64,000 nucleotides of DNA. Source: Gnetum montanum. Taxonomy: Eukaryota > Streptophyta > Gnetopsida > Gnetales > Gnetaceae. A model generated the notes under the pieces. The model saw only the letters and a program-made list of their open reading frames with translations. It did no database searches and was not told the DNA's origin. This document shows, one piece after another, positions 1-11,321 of the stretch; the first letter of the stretch is position 1; each line of letters begins with the position of its first letter. Where the stretch lies: contig MNCI01004661.1 in assembly GCA_015680685.1 (NCBI GenBank), forward strand, positions 1,693,318 to 1,757,317, given 5' to 3'. The translations under genes and the position numbers were made by a program.

Positions 1-863
1 TTAAACAAGTCTGAGGTATGTGATTTTTTTGGTATTTTTGGCTTATCTTCTATGCTACCAGGGGAAAGGGTTGAGAAACTAAGCTAACTCTAACTAAAGA
101 TCTAAGTCTAAATTAACTAGCGTCAGCATCCGTTCCCACTTACCGAACACACCCTGAACTATGCAACTGCGGCTTACCAAACGCTAATTGTTACTGGGAT
201 CGCCACACGTAACGCAAGTGCTCGAAGTGGTTGTATTGAGGCACCTATTTAGATTATGTGTAATAAGCAACCGATTCCTTAGCCAGCCGTACACACCCGT
301 GGGTGCTCGTAACTAAGTCGTACTTATCACACGTTCTAACCTAGCAATGAGCAGCCAATTCCTCAACTAGCCGTACACATCGGACTACTACTAGGATTAC
401 CAAGCGCAGAATCCTGGAATATGCTACTGGGTTACCAAGCAGCCAATGCTCATAATTGAGTCGTACTCATGCATTGCATCAAGCAGCCGATTCCTTGACT
501 AGCCGTACACATCCGTAGACGCTTGTAATCAAGTCGTACTTGAACACACTATGAAAGTAGGAAATGAAAGCAATAAATGAAACCATGTGCTGCAAGGTTT
601 ATCCAATCAAGTTCATCTTTATTGCCGTACACAACTTGGGTTCAGGTTACAAGCTGCTCGAATAAAGAGCCGTTCACTCTAGGACTCCTACTGCAGGCAC
701 ATGGGGAAAAATTCTAACTCTGGAGTGATTAATCTGCCAGAGCTTCGCAACACTAGCCAGGATTGGGAAATGAAGGGAGTGCTGCCTCTTATTTATAGAT
801 ATGGTGATGGGACGCGATATCGCGTACGTGATATCGCGGCCCAGTGCAAGTCGCGTCTCATCA
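1..863 (-). repeat. LTR of family E, copy E1 (cut by the window edge)
   Basis: This stretch is the reverse complement of the split LTR E2 (6988-7226 plus 61692-62219) and runs in the same direction as E3 (62658-63507). On the minus strand the LTR begins TGATGAG (plus strand CTCATCA at 857-863) and carries a TATA-like TATAAATAAG near 795. The far end lies outside the window. No polypurine tract like that of E2 follows at 864, so it may be a solo LTR or the 5' LTR of an element lying to the left. Positions 245-555 hold diverged copies of a sub-repeat with the core CAGCCGATTCCTTGACTAGC (near 267, 350 and 482). The open frames at 674-1040 are in the LTR and I do not regard them as genes. Confidence 0.75.
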
Positions 864-3800
864 ACATTAAGGTTTACAAAATTGTATAAGTCTTCAAAAA
901 ATATACTGAAGATGAATCTTCTTATTGTCGTTGGTGGTGGAATATTCTCCAACCTTGGATGTTATGTTGGTGCTTCTCTTTTATGCAAAACAACTTTGAA
1001 GGAAGAATTGAAATTTCTCCTCATTGTCCCATGGGTTTAGCAAACATGTGATGTTTGAGCTTGAAGCATTGTATATGCTACTATTTGTCTATGGGCATAT
1101 CCTCCTCTATCCTCCTCTCGGCCTCTTTTTCTTGCCTTGCAAAAGACCTTCAACCTTAGGGTATTTTTTTCAACATTATTAGTAATCACAAAAGGATAAA
1201 TGTCAATTTTGGTAATTTTTTCCTTAATGATTAACCCTTTCTAGATCCTTAGTTAACTTAAAATTAAAAAAAATGATTTAGGCTTAAGGTAATTATGAAA
1301 TAATATTCCCAAGGTCTTGAGGTAACTAAAATCATCAATTTGTTTGCATTATTTTGATTATTGGTTATCATAATGTTTAAAAATAGTGTTAGAAAATTTT
1401 CAAAAATGACATCCTTAGGCCCCACAATAAATGAGTTTAACTTCAAAAGCTCATAAGTTTTTGAACAACTAAAACCAATAGTATGGTTCCCAAGATCGTT
1501 AGGAAATATTAAATTTGGAGTATAGTTCAATATGAAAGTAGTAAAAATGAATCAAAATTGATGATAAGTAGTCCCAAAATCATGCATATAGTTTAAGACA
1601 TTTCCCATGATATTTTGAAAGATGTGATGTTTCAATTCAAAGCCATGATCAACAAAAGTCATGTAAGTGGATTATCCCCAATGTAGCCTTCTACTATAAA
1701 ACCCTTGTATAAACACTTTTATAGATGTTTATGGACACCATATAAGTCAAATGTAAATCATGTCTTTGTTCCAAACAACACACAATTACATTGGTTAGGA
1801 TTATACACTATACTATACGAAACCATTAGGTTCATAATTGCATGAAATAATAAGGTGAATAATGGGATGAGAAGGGATTCCAGAGATTGGGATGTGAGAC
1901 CCCTAATCATGTCCGTAATAGGTTCTTGTGTAAATTATTATTAAGATGACCATCATACCTATCTATCCAAGTTTTAGACCAAGTCCATACCATTAATAGT
2001 GGCCTTGCATTAATGTGCCCCTTGTTGTCTACCATCATGAGTCCACAACAACCATAGGGAATGAACATCACTCCAAAAAGAGAAGAAAAGAGAAGAAGGA
2101 AGAACCTTATAGGGGTGTGGTCAGGCATGCTATCATGTATTTCTAGCCCTATAACTAGTGCTTATAGCCCATTATTATGACTAAGAGATGTGCTTTGAAT
2201 TCACATATGTTTTTGTTTATTTTCCTTTTCTTTTTTTCTTTTTTTATTGAATCATTGAAGCGACACCATGTGAAGACATGCTTCCTATTTATTGGTTGAC
2301 AATAAGGAAAAAAAATAAATCCTTGTCAAAAAATATAATTGAGGTCACACCCTTTGCCATTTCCACTTGGTCTTTCCCTCTTTCTTGAAGGCACAATGAT
2401 CAATAGTTAATTTTAGTTTTGTGTGAGAAGAACCATATTGTTTTAATGATAAATACCTTTTATTTAGAGAAATTGGAGGGATGAATGATGTGGTCTCACT
2501 ACATTACAAAATAATTTACCTAATCATCTTGATAGCATAGGACAAAGACCCATCACATAGCGTCAACTTCTACATCATGACTGGTAATATTATTAACAAA
2601 AACATAGTAAACATCCATAAAACATCAAGAAGATAATTCAAGAAAATTTAAAATTATAAAGAAAATAAAAATAATAAGAAATGAAGAATATATTAAGAAT
2701 TGAAAAATTTTGAAGAAATAAGAAAATGATAAAAAATTATAAAACAAAAAGTAAAAAAATGCACTTATTGGTTCTTAATTCAAGATGGGGCATCTCCCCC
2801 ATGACTAAAGTCATGGAAAAGTATTTAAAATATGGATAGTAGATTTCCTTGGTTATAAACCATAAGTTTTCCATTTACCATCTTTAGTGATTTAAGTTTT
2901 TTCTTGGTAACTCATTGAACATTGATGATAATCATGTTTTGATCATTTGGAAACATATATCTAGCTAGACTAGAATGTGTTTTCTTTTTAGAGAGTTCAA
3001 ACATGTTTCCTTGTATCTTCTTATTTAACATCTTCTTTTGGTGTAGAGTGAGAGTGTGAGATGTCTTTCTCTAACTTTTCCATTTGGTTCATTTTCTTCA
3101 GACTAGAACTAATAAGTGGGTTGGATGTTTTCATGCATCTTTTAAATGATTTGGTATTCTCATTCTCTAGCCACTAGGTTTCTTTTGGTTTAATGACTAT
3201 TGTATAGACTTGGGTTTGCACACACACTTGTTCCTTATGTTTGTTGTGGGTTGGTATAGGAATCATGTTAATATTTTAAACTTTTTTCCCAAAACTACAC
3301 CCTTTATGATTATTAAGAATGCATGGATTTTTTAGTCTCTCCACAATGATAGGTTCATCTTTTATGTTTTGTGTTGGAGTGGTGATAGTTGTTGGCTTTT
3401 GTGTAGGATTAAGAGACATTATTTTTATGAGGAAGGGGATTGCATCAAATTGTCCTTGTGCTAGTCTTGATGAGCTAATAGGTCTACTAGTTTTATTCAT
3501 CTATGTGGAAACTATCCTAAAGAAAGAATGTTTTCGAGAATTTTGTTGAGGACTACTAACACTATTTTACTTTTGTATGTTCATAACACAAGTTACATTC
3601 TTCTATTGAGGTTATGCTGCCAATCTTTCTTGCATTGTTGTCAGTGACATATGTTGGAGGGAAGTTTAAGAGTATTGAGGATGTGATGGATGATGAGAGG
3701 CATGAGATGGTGATCCCATAAGAGATGTTGTGGGTTGATGGTATTTAGGAGAGTAGTAGAAGTGATTTGAGGCATGCAAAGTAGAAACATTTGGAGAAAC

Positions 3801-5018
3801 AAGTTATTGAACATAGTATCCATAAGAGTTCAACTAATGATAGGGATATTGCTGGTTTGTTGATGACATCCCCAACGATGGTGGATTTTGCCATTATGGT
3901 TGATAGAAGTCTTGAGGTTGATAAGAAGTCCCATTGGGATAGTACCATTAATTGTAGGATTGTCTATAATTACCTTGTGGGTAAGGCAATCTCCTAGGCA
4001 TTTTCTTTTTTATGAACTTAGAATTGAAAGCAAAAGGCCTAAACTCTTTTAGATGTAACACAATTGGGCAATATCCCTTTGGATTCATATTGATAGATGT
4101 TACACCCATCCTCCTCTATATCTAAGTTTACAACCTCTTCTACTACAACTATTTTTCCTTTTTCTTGATAAGTATCCTTGCCTATTTCCTTGTTATTTTT
4201 TCCCCTCTTATTTTGATCACTTGAGCCTATTTTCATTACCTTCTCCTCTATGATTTTCAAGCTGGTTGTAAATTTTTCATTCATCAACTCCCATATCTTA
4301 TATATCATTAGTTCAATCTCAGTGATAGAATTTTGTATTGGTAAGGTTTTGTGTGAAATCAACTCATCAAGAGCTACCTCTCTTTCTTAATCATAAATAT
4401 GGACCTCTTTCTCATGAAGAGTTGGATCCAAATTATATTCCTTTATGCTCTTCCTTTTGCATAGCTCTCCTTCTTTTTTTGTCACTTATTCTATTAGACT
4501 TTGTATCTAATGGGCTTTTAGTTTTGATAATCTTCCTTCGGCATATATCCCAATGGTCTCCCTTATTTTGTTATTGATGAGTTGTAATTTTTGTAATTTT
4601 TAGAGTCCAAAACCTTCTAGAGCCCATAACTTTTTAACTATTTGTCCAAATCACTTCATTTTTCAAGCCTGCACTTACCAAAGGTAAGATCTTTATCGTG
4701 GGTGCCACAAACTTTAAGGTTTCCAATGAAATTTTTTTGAAATTTTTCTAACTTTCCCAATAGGTTAATAACCTTAATAATATATAAACCTCAAATGTTT
4801 CAATAGTTAATCCTTCCAACAGCCTCTGGGGAAATTTATTAATGATAATACATAAATATATAATAATTGAAATAATCAAATCAACCATAATTACAACTTA
4901 GCCAAGTGTAACTATCCTTAAGAGATAAAGGTATCCCAATTGCTTTAAGGTTACACAATGATTGCTAATCCATGGTCTCATTGTGATTATAGATGGCACC
5001 AAAAAAAAACACCCATAG
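864..5018. other. AT-rich intergenic or degenerate repeat DNA, no gene recognised
   Basis: This 4.1 kb is AT-rich and full of stops in all frames. The longest open frames (3791-3997 on plus, 4039-4362 on minus) are under 110 codons, have no motif I recognise, and lack good start or splice context. It may be old retrotransposon interior belonging to E1 or E2, but I see no reverse transcriptase, integrase or gag motif. Confidence 0.5.
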
Positions 5019-5999
5019 GAAGGAGAACCCTCTCAACCATGGGAGAAGTGGCCCAAAGCTAGAAGGGGCCAACAAGAACAAGGCCAAGAACTACAAGAAG
5101 AAACCCATGCAATGAGAGCTCTTTGTAAGGAGTAAAAAGTGGAATCTGTTTGACAAGTTCTAGAAGAAGAAGTGCTGACTGAACAATCATAGCAAGGAGA
5201 AGTGCTTGGACCCATGCCAAAGCTTGAGGTCACTTTGACTCAAGCTTGTCTTGACATTATCAGGTCCTAAGAGATCCAACGATTAGTTCTTCAAGAAATT
5301 AACTTTGGGCCATTCCTTGAAAAAGCTCTAGTAGATGTCAAGACTTAATTGCAAACCTCTCCCATGTGGCCAATAATCACATCTAGTGGGGAATGGTACA
5401 TGGGAAATACATATCTCTTCTAGAGTAACAGAAGGCTGGGGTCCATTGTTAGAAGCGATTGCATAGGCACTTGGATTTCCTGACACTGAAACATAGTTGG
5501 TAGAACTATCCACAAAAGGTGATCCTGAGGCTATAGGGAGTGGACCCAACAATGCTATGAAGTTGACTATAAAGAGTATGGTGCACTCACATCGATAAAG
5601 GGAATTTACTTGAAAATTCTAGCCTATCACCTCAATCCAACGATGAGGCCAAGCAAGGTGACCTCCTTCTTTGCTTGAGCATGCATCACTCTAAGTGAAA
5701 AATTTCCCATCAACCTTCCACAATTGATCTACTTAGAGATTGAAAAATGCTTCAAGGAAAATGAATGTGGAAGGAAGACCTTTCCCTTTCTGTGCCTCAT
5801 ACGAAAACTCTATAAATGGGCAGGCATCATTTGCTATTCCAATGATACCATCAGGCATGCTCCTTTGGCCTCATGGTCATAAATCATGAAAGATAAAATG
5901 CCAAAAATAACCCAAGAAGAGGAGCGATCACCACCACCACCCACTCAAGAAACAATGCTAAAAGCCCACATAGCCATTGAGCATCTGCGTAAAATTTGA
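5019..5999 (+). pseudogene. Decayed plant transposon-type protein gene
   Basis: One reading frame can be followed for about 325 codons through roughly 13 stops, which marks a dead gene rather than random sequence. The frame starts rich in Gln and Glu. Its second half contains KEYGALTSIKGIYLKILAY, then INLPQLIYLEIEKC, then FPFLCLIRKLYKWAGI. This spacing (a Trp/Tyr-rich helix, an 'IN' element about 60 residues later, then a 'fP.LI..L...aGi' motif) is the pattern I know from 'putative plant transposon protein' domains, often found next to gypsy elements. A Pro run and EETMLKAHIAIEHLRKI-like helix follow. A further helical fragment in another frame lies at about 6490-6720. The role is unknown. 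It is probably internal cargo of element E2, whose 3' LTR starts at 6988. Confidence 0.45.
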
Positions 6000-6987
6000 G
6001 AGTAGCTCTTAAGTAAACAAGAGCAATGAGCATGAACAAGTGGGGCAGATCCATCTATGTACTAACCAGTGATGAGTCACCTTAATGAGGTGCCCCAAAC
6101 AATTAATTAGATGGGGAGGGGTGATTCAATTTTCTCTTCTCAATGAACATAGCTACCCATGAGGTCAAATCCCAATGTTTAGTAGGTAATGGTGTCTTTA
6201 TCACAACATCATCTATTCCCAAAAATCTCTAGGAATGCTACAACTTTCTTGATGCATTTGGAGGAAGGTGATGCTGCACCAAGGGTAGGAAACAATGGCT
6301 GAAGTGGTTGTTGACCATGTCACTGAAGCATTGAATAAAGCTGTGACATTTGTACTAGACATATTTTCACTTTAAGACATGCAAACATCCACAGGCATAG
6401 TTAGAAAAAAGCTAAACATAGCCTAGCATGAAGAATTAATGGAATGATTGGTGAAAATCAGGCAATCAATTCTAGATATCTTTGATTTTTTGGAAGAAGT
6501 CACTGTAACCCATTTTGAGTTACTGAATGCAAGGGGCAAATGCATTATTTTAGAGGGGCAACTCAAAACAACCCAAGAATGAAATCAACATCTAGTTGTG
6601 GAGGTTGCCAAACTACATGCTCAACTTGTAGATCCTACGATCCTCAACCCAACAATAATAAGAGATGAAGCTTTGAATAAAGGAACAAGATCAATGGTGC
6701 AGCTATGGGTAAACAATAGAAGGCACAATTTTGTCATCGGCAACAACACATCTTCTTCTTCTTCTTTTCTCTCTCTCTTCTCTCTCAGTTGCCAAATAAG
6801 GCTGGATGTCAAATGTGTATAGTGTTCACTCTTGTTATCATGAACACTAATTTTATCATGTGGTGTAATGATGATCCATTCACATGTCATCCCATTCACC
6901 GATAGTGTCATTCAAGTCAATAATCCCATACCTTCCCAATATTTTGTAAGGCACTCGAGGATGAGTTTTTATTCAGTCATGGGGGTA
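6000..6987 (+). other. Degenerate interior of element E2 up to its polypurine tract
   Basis: This is decayed sequence with helix-like fragments (for example EVAKLHAQLVDPTILNPTI near 6600) and a short LEDEFLFSHGGMM-like phrase at about 6948-6990. That phrase resembles the extreme C-terminus of some gypsy-type polyproteins, which normally abuts the 3' LTR. The purine-rich CATGGGGGTA immediately before TGATGAG (6988) fits a polypurine tract. The coding identity is weak because the frame is broken just upstream. Confidence 0.35.
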
Positions 6988-7226
6988 TGATGAGCCGCGA
7001 TATCACAGCCCGCCATCATGTCTATAAATAAGAGGTGGAATTCCCTTGTTCATGCATCTAGAGTTAGTTCCTTAACCAGACTATAGTAGTTTTACCATTC
7101 CAGAGTTAGAATAATTTCCATGTGCCATGGTAGGAGTCTTAAAGTGAACAGATCTTTATTAGAGAAAATTGTACCTAAGCACACATTTGTGTACAAAAAT
7201 AAAGATGAACATTTTGATAAACCTTT
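6988..7226 (+). repeat. LTR of family E, copy E2, left part (split by element D)
   Basis: It starts TGATGAGCCGCG right after a G-rich polypurine tract, contains the TATA box TCTATAAATAAG near 7020, and is interrupted at 7226 by element D. The right part resumes at 61692. The reverse complement of E1 runs across the junction without a break (the E1 equivalent reads AAACCTTGCAG), which proves that the two parts were once contiguous. Together they form a 767 bp LTR. Confidence 0.8.
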
Positions 7227-8829
7227 TGAAACACCCTACATTTTCAGGGCATTCTTGCTTCACCAGTTCTTTGCGATTCAAGTAGTGTCATGTCACTTTG
7301 GCAAGAAGTGGATGTTTCGAGTTTAGACTGTGTAGTTTGGCAAATTTTCTAGCTAGGTAATTCATTCAGCTGACAACCTACTCAGAAAAATTGCGAAGAG
7401 TAATCAGTGGTGCTCAAAATGCACAAAATATTTTGGCAAGTTTTCTAGTCAAGGAGTTTGCTATGCTACGCCACGCTATATAGCATAGCAGGCTTTGGGA
7501 GATAGTTGTTCAAATAGTCAACCGTAAATTGTTGCAAGATAAGATGCTATGCTATGCCATGCTACGTAGTATAGCACAATGTAGCGAGAGCAAGATATGA
7601 AGGGTTAGCTTACTTGGTGATTTCCAATTGCACTGAGTTAGCACCTCTAGCCTTCGAAAATAGTTGCTTCACTCGACTCCAAGCTCTTTAGCAATAGCTC
7701 CTTCACCAGAAAATGGAAAACTTAGCAAAAAGTAGGTCATGTCGGATGCTATGCATAGCACAGTGTAGCAACTCTGTAGGGAATGGAAAAAGGCACCTCA
7801 AAGGGCAGGATCAGCAAGTTTGCAAGCTTCACAGTGCAAAAGGCAAAGTTTGTAGTTTGGCAACATTGTCGCAACTAAGGCTAGCTACTATGCTATGCTA
7901 CGTATCGTAGCATAGCATAGCAAATATGCAATAAATAATTAGCATGCTTCAAAGGTCTCCAGCACATGTAGCAGGATGGAACACAATTTTTTGCTTCAAA
8001 CTGGTGGCTACGCTACGCTACAAAGCATGGCATGGCATAGCAGACAGTTACGCCACATCAATGTACTTCACCTAATTGCACCGTTGACACACATCTCCAG
8101 GCTTTGACAGTGCAATTACAACATGGCAAGTTCGTAATTACAACATGGTAGGCTTGTCCAATGGACAGGCATGTCCAATGGTCATGCACGCCTATGTAGC
8201 ATACACAAGTTAACATAGGCCCAAGGCACGTGGCATCCAAATTGCATCTTTCACATGCCCTTAATCCTATAAATACCCCAATGAGCAATGCTCAGGGGAT
8301 CCTTTTGATCTTTTTCGGTCGGCTGGCTGGCAAGCAAGCAAGAAAGTTAGCACTATAATCCTGAGCATTGTAAACATTGTTTTTGGCATTGTAAATAGTT
8401 AGCACTCCCGTTTGGCATCCTGTGCTACTCTTTCTTGCTATTCTCATAGCATTTTGCATTGTTCGCTTCCAAATCCACATTCAAGAATATAGTTGCTTTG
8501 CTCAAAACTTTTTGGTTACTCTTGGGATCCCTGTGCCCCTCAGTGCCGTGCAACCAATTGTATCCACCTTAATAGAGTAAAGTCACGTTCTTGAAGTGGT
8601 GCATTTTCTAACAGCAATTTACTTTGTTTTCTTACTTATCATTACATTTTTACATTGTTTTCTATCTCTTTTTTATTTAAAGTGATCATTTTATGCTAGA
8701 AGTCTCGTTTTCAAATTATCCATTTATGAAAGGTTATATTAACACTGACTAAGTCCCTATCTGATCGACTAGACCATTCAAGGCATCCTGTTTCCATTTT
8801 ATCTAGCGTGGCCTTCGCACAGATTTGGG
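7227..8829 (+). repeat. 5' LTR of D, first part
   Basis: It begins TGAAACACCCTACA and matches 59913-61620. It contains four palindromic clusters built from GCTATGCTA and TAGCATAGC (about 7464-7492, 7551-7575, 7890-7921 and 8007-8042) and a TATA box CCTATAAATACC near 8270. Element A interrupts it after GATTTGGG at 8829, and the last 70 bp are at 44968-45037. The ORFs inside (for example 7713-7910) have no coding support. Confidence 0.88.
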
Positions 8830-9945
8830 TGTACCACCCGAAATCGTCGGTCCCCAGCTGGAAGGAAAAATAGAGACCGCGGGATCACGGGACGAGCACA
8901 GATGACCCTACCTTCGCCTGAGGATGAGCTGGAATGCACGAAGGTAGGGTACCTTGGGTGGTCCACACACGGATCAGACAAGGATTTCCCCGAGCATCAC
9001 CGAAGTGTTATATGCTGGGTTATACATAGACTGTGTAACAGGCATAAAACAGAGCGATCAGTGAAGACAGGGCATAAACAAAATGTAGATGGCGTAACAG
9101 CGTAAACAGTGTAAACTAAATACAGCGTAAACACAGCGTAAACAGGGCGTAAACAGAGCATAAATAGTGTAGACAGCGTAAACCAGGCATAAAAAGGGCG
9201 TAAAGCGTACACAGAGCATAAACAGCGTAATCAGAGCGTAAATGTAAATGGGCGTAAGCAGAAACACATGCGAAAGGTCAGAGTAAACTGTAAAGCGTAA
9301 ATTGTAAATTGTAAACTGTGAACTGTAAACTGTAAAATGTAAACTATAAATTGTATTATGAAATGGGAATGTATGCGCCGGTCTAACGCAGTTGTGGCTG
9401 GGTACAAGGTAGACGTAAAGCCCCGGTGGGTGCAGGGATGCGGCTGGTTCGCACGGTAGGCGGAGCGTAGGGACTGTGCTCAGTGTATAGGACTTCCAGC
9501 ATAAGCGTAAGAGGGTTTTAGGCTCAGTGTAATTACTCTCGGGTCTGCTCTGGTAAATTTTTGCTGACCTTGAAAATGCGGAAAACTGGGCTTTTTATAG
9601 GGGAAGGGTTACCGGGAAAATCGGGTTGGGAGACACGTGGCGTGTACATTTTAGAAATATGGTATACGCTGGGTGTATATGCTACATCAGGCCAGCGTAT
9701 ACGCTGGACTTGCTGGGCGTGTGAACTTGGATGGACGCTGGCGTATACGCTGGGGCGTATACGTTGATGGATGCTGGCGTATACGCTGGGCATAGACGCC
9801 GGGCGTAGACGTTGGCGCAACACTTGGTAAAAACTGAGTGTTTCGATCCTCAAAATCGCCATGTGACTTCAAATATAGCCAATGTCGTATGGAGATCTGC
9901 TTCTTATCAGACAAGTGCCAAACTCGAAATTTTTGTGGTGTTTCA
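8830..9945 (-). repeat. 3' LTR of A
   Basis: On the minus strand it begins TGAAACACCACAAAAATTTC and ends with GGTACA. It is homologous to 43831-44967 over its full length (1116 and 1137 bp). A TATA box (CTATAAAAAGC on minus) lies near 9590-9600. Upstream of it are palindromes of the GCGTATACGC type (9660-9815). Downstream of it are runs of GCGTAAACAG (9060-9240) and of GTAAACTG-like octamers (9290-9350). Confidence 0.92.
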
Positions 9946-9999
9946 TTGGCCCCTCTTTGTTGACGCTTGGAGGAATCGACCCGAGAAGCGTCGACAAAG
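9946..9999 (-). promoter_or_regulatory. Polypurine tract of A with an adjoining hairpin
   Basis: On the minus strand the sequence AACAAAGAGGGGCCAA directly abuts the 3' LTR start TGAAACACC, as expected for the primer of plus-strand DNA synthesis. The tract overlaps one arm of an inverted repeat: 9955-9968 pairs with 9986-9999 at 13 of 14 positions around a 17-nt loop. The same structure with a compensated base change is present in B. Confidence 0.75.
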
Positions 10000-10930
10000 A
10001 AGCGCAAAACACCACAAGCAACTTGATAAAAGCTTTGTCCCTTACCACTTGATGAGACGTCATCGTACCATGTTTAGTAGTGTATGGGATTGGAAAAGGT
10101 GAGATTGGTAGCAAGTAGGAGAGAAGGGATTGTGGGGATTGGTGACTGCCCAAGGGATTATGCTGGGGAAATGGGATGCTCAGGTGTGCGGCATGCTAGT
10201 CCTCGTCGATAGCCATTGTTTGGCAGACTCGGAATTTAGGCATGCGATGTGCGTCCTTTGGCGGAATAGTGCTCTTGGTTAGTGTTCAAGAGCACTTGTT
10301 GTCAATGCCAAAGCTACGGGGTGATGTTTTGCATTCTTTGGAGGAACAACAACCTTCTTTGGGGAAACTGTAAGTGACGTGCCAAAGCCATGAAACAGGA
10401 TGTTTCTTGATTGCTTTTGATATGAGTACCTATTTTCAAGACCAATGCCTTCCCACCTGGGGCTTGTATGGGAAGTGCCAAGGGTCCCATTTTTTTTTTG
10501 AACTTGCTCTTGTACTCATGTGCGCATATTGTGTTTTGTGTGTTGTGACTGCTGTAATATTTTGCAGTGTGCCATAGTGTGGTGAACAGATAGTGAACCT
10601 TCGGGGAATGGGAATGTACGGGTTAACGGTTTGATTTAATCTTGCCAGGTGGATTAATGGACATTGCTTCATCTTGCTGCCTATGATGAAATGCACTCTC
10701 GTACGAGAACTTCTGAGCATCATCCTACAAACATGACTCCAAGGAGACAAGAAAATCATGAGTGAATAAATGAGCTTAGATTTAAACAGCTGCAGGTGAA
10801 CAAAAATATTTGGAGCGATTCTGAGCACTGAGTGCGAATGTCGACGATGTGGATGAGAGTGTGTGTCGATGAGGGATGCAATGATTCTGATGAATGAACA
10901 TGGCTGTGGAGTGAAGGGTTAGAGATGAAC
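10000..10930 (-). other. 3' untranslated region of A, no gene recognised
   Basis: This lies between the integrase-side repeat array and the polypurine tract. It is homologous to 22649-23570 in B. A frame of 130 codons at 10436-10828 overlaps one of 104 codons in B, but their ends differ and neither contains a known motif. I treat them as chance openings in a conserved untranslated region. Confidence 0.55.
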
Positions 10931-11315
10931 GTGCCAGTTTACAGTCTTGACGGACTATCATGGGTTAGTTTTGTATCGTAACCTATTGGACATTTCCCGT
11001 TTAGCGTCATGGTGGACGGTACGTTGCTAGTTTCGAGTCTTAGCGGACCGTGCAGAGGCAAGCTAGTTTATAGTCTTAGCAGACTCCGACGGTTCTGGCG
11101 GTGACATTTTACTGTCATGCCAGAAGAATGCTAGTTTATCATCATTGCGGACACTGTGGGATATCAGTTTATTGTCATAATACCAGGACAATGGTGGTGT
11201 TATTTTTAAGTCATAACCCAAGACTATTCTGTGGTATCAGTTTATAGTCATAATCCAGGATTTCTCTATGGTATCAGTTTATAGTCGTGATTCTAGGACT
11301 AACACGTACCTGAGC
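10930..11315 (-). repeat. AGTTTATAGTC repeat array downstream of A integrase
   Basis: Irregular copies of a unit containing AGTTTATAGTC and GGAC (on minus, GTCC...TAAACT) fill this stretch. The later copies resemble the regular 38-bp unit seen in B at 23723-23955. It begins right at the integrase stop (11322-11324). Related TAAACTA arrays lie at other module boundaries of A, B and D. Confidence 0.75.
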
Positions 11316-11321
11316 TCAAAT

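Noticed and set aside
1-7226. Inverted E1 and E2 sequences as ends of one large foldback or MITE-like element
   Set aside because: E2 is followed through D at 61692-62219, has LTR-type ends and a polypurine tract, and a third copy E3 exists. Independent LTRs in opposite directions explain it better.
8830-9945. A and B LTRs as plus-strand LTRs (TGTACC to TTTCA)
   Set aside because: Both orientations have TG/CA ends, but the polypurine tract, primer site, TATA boxes and gag-pol direction all require the minus orientation.
10436-10828. 130-codon minus-strand frame, with a 104-codon counterpart in B
   Set aside because: Located in the 3' untranslated region. The two frames have different ends, no motif, and no counterpart in D.
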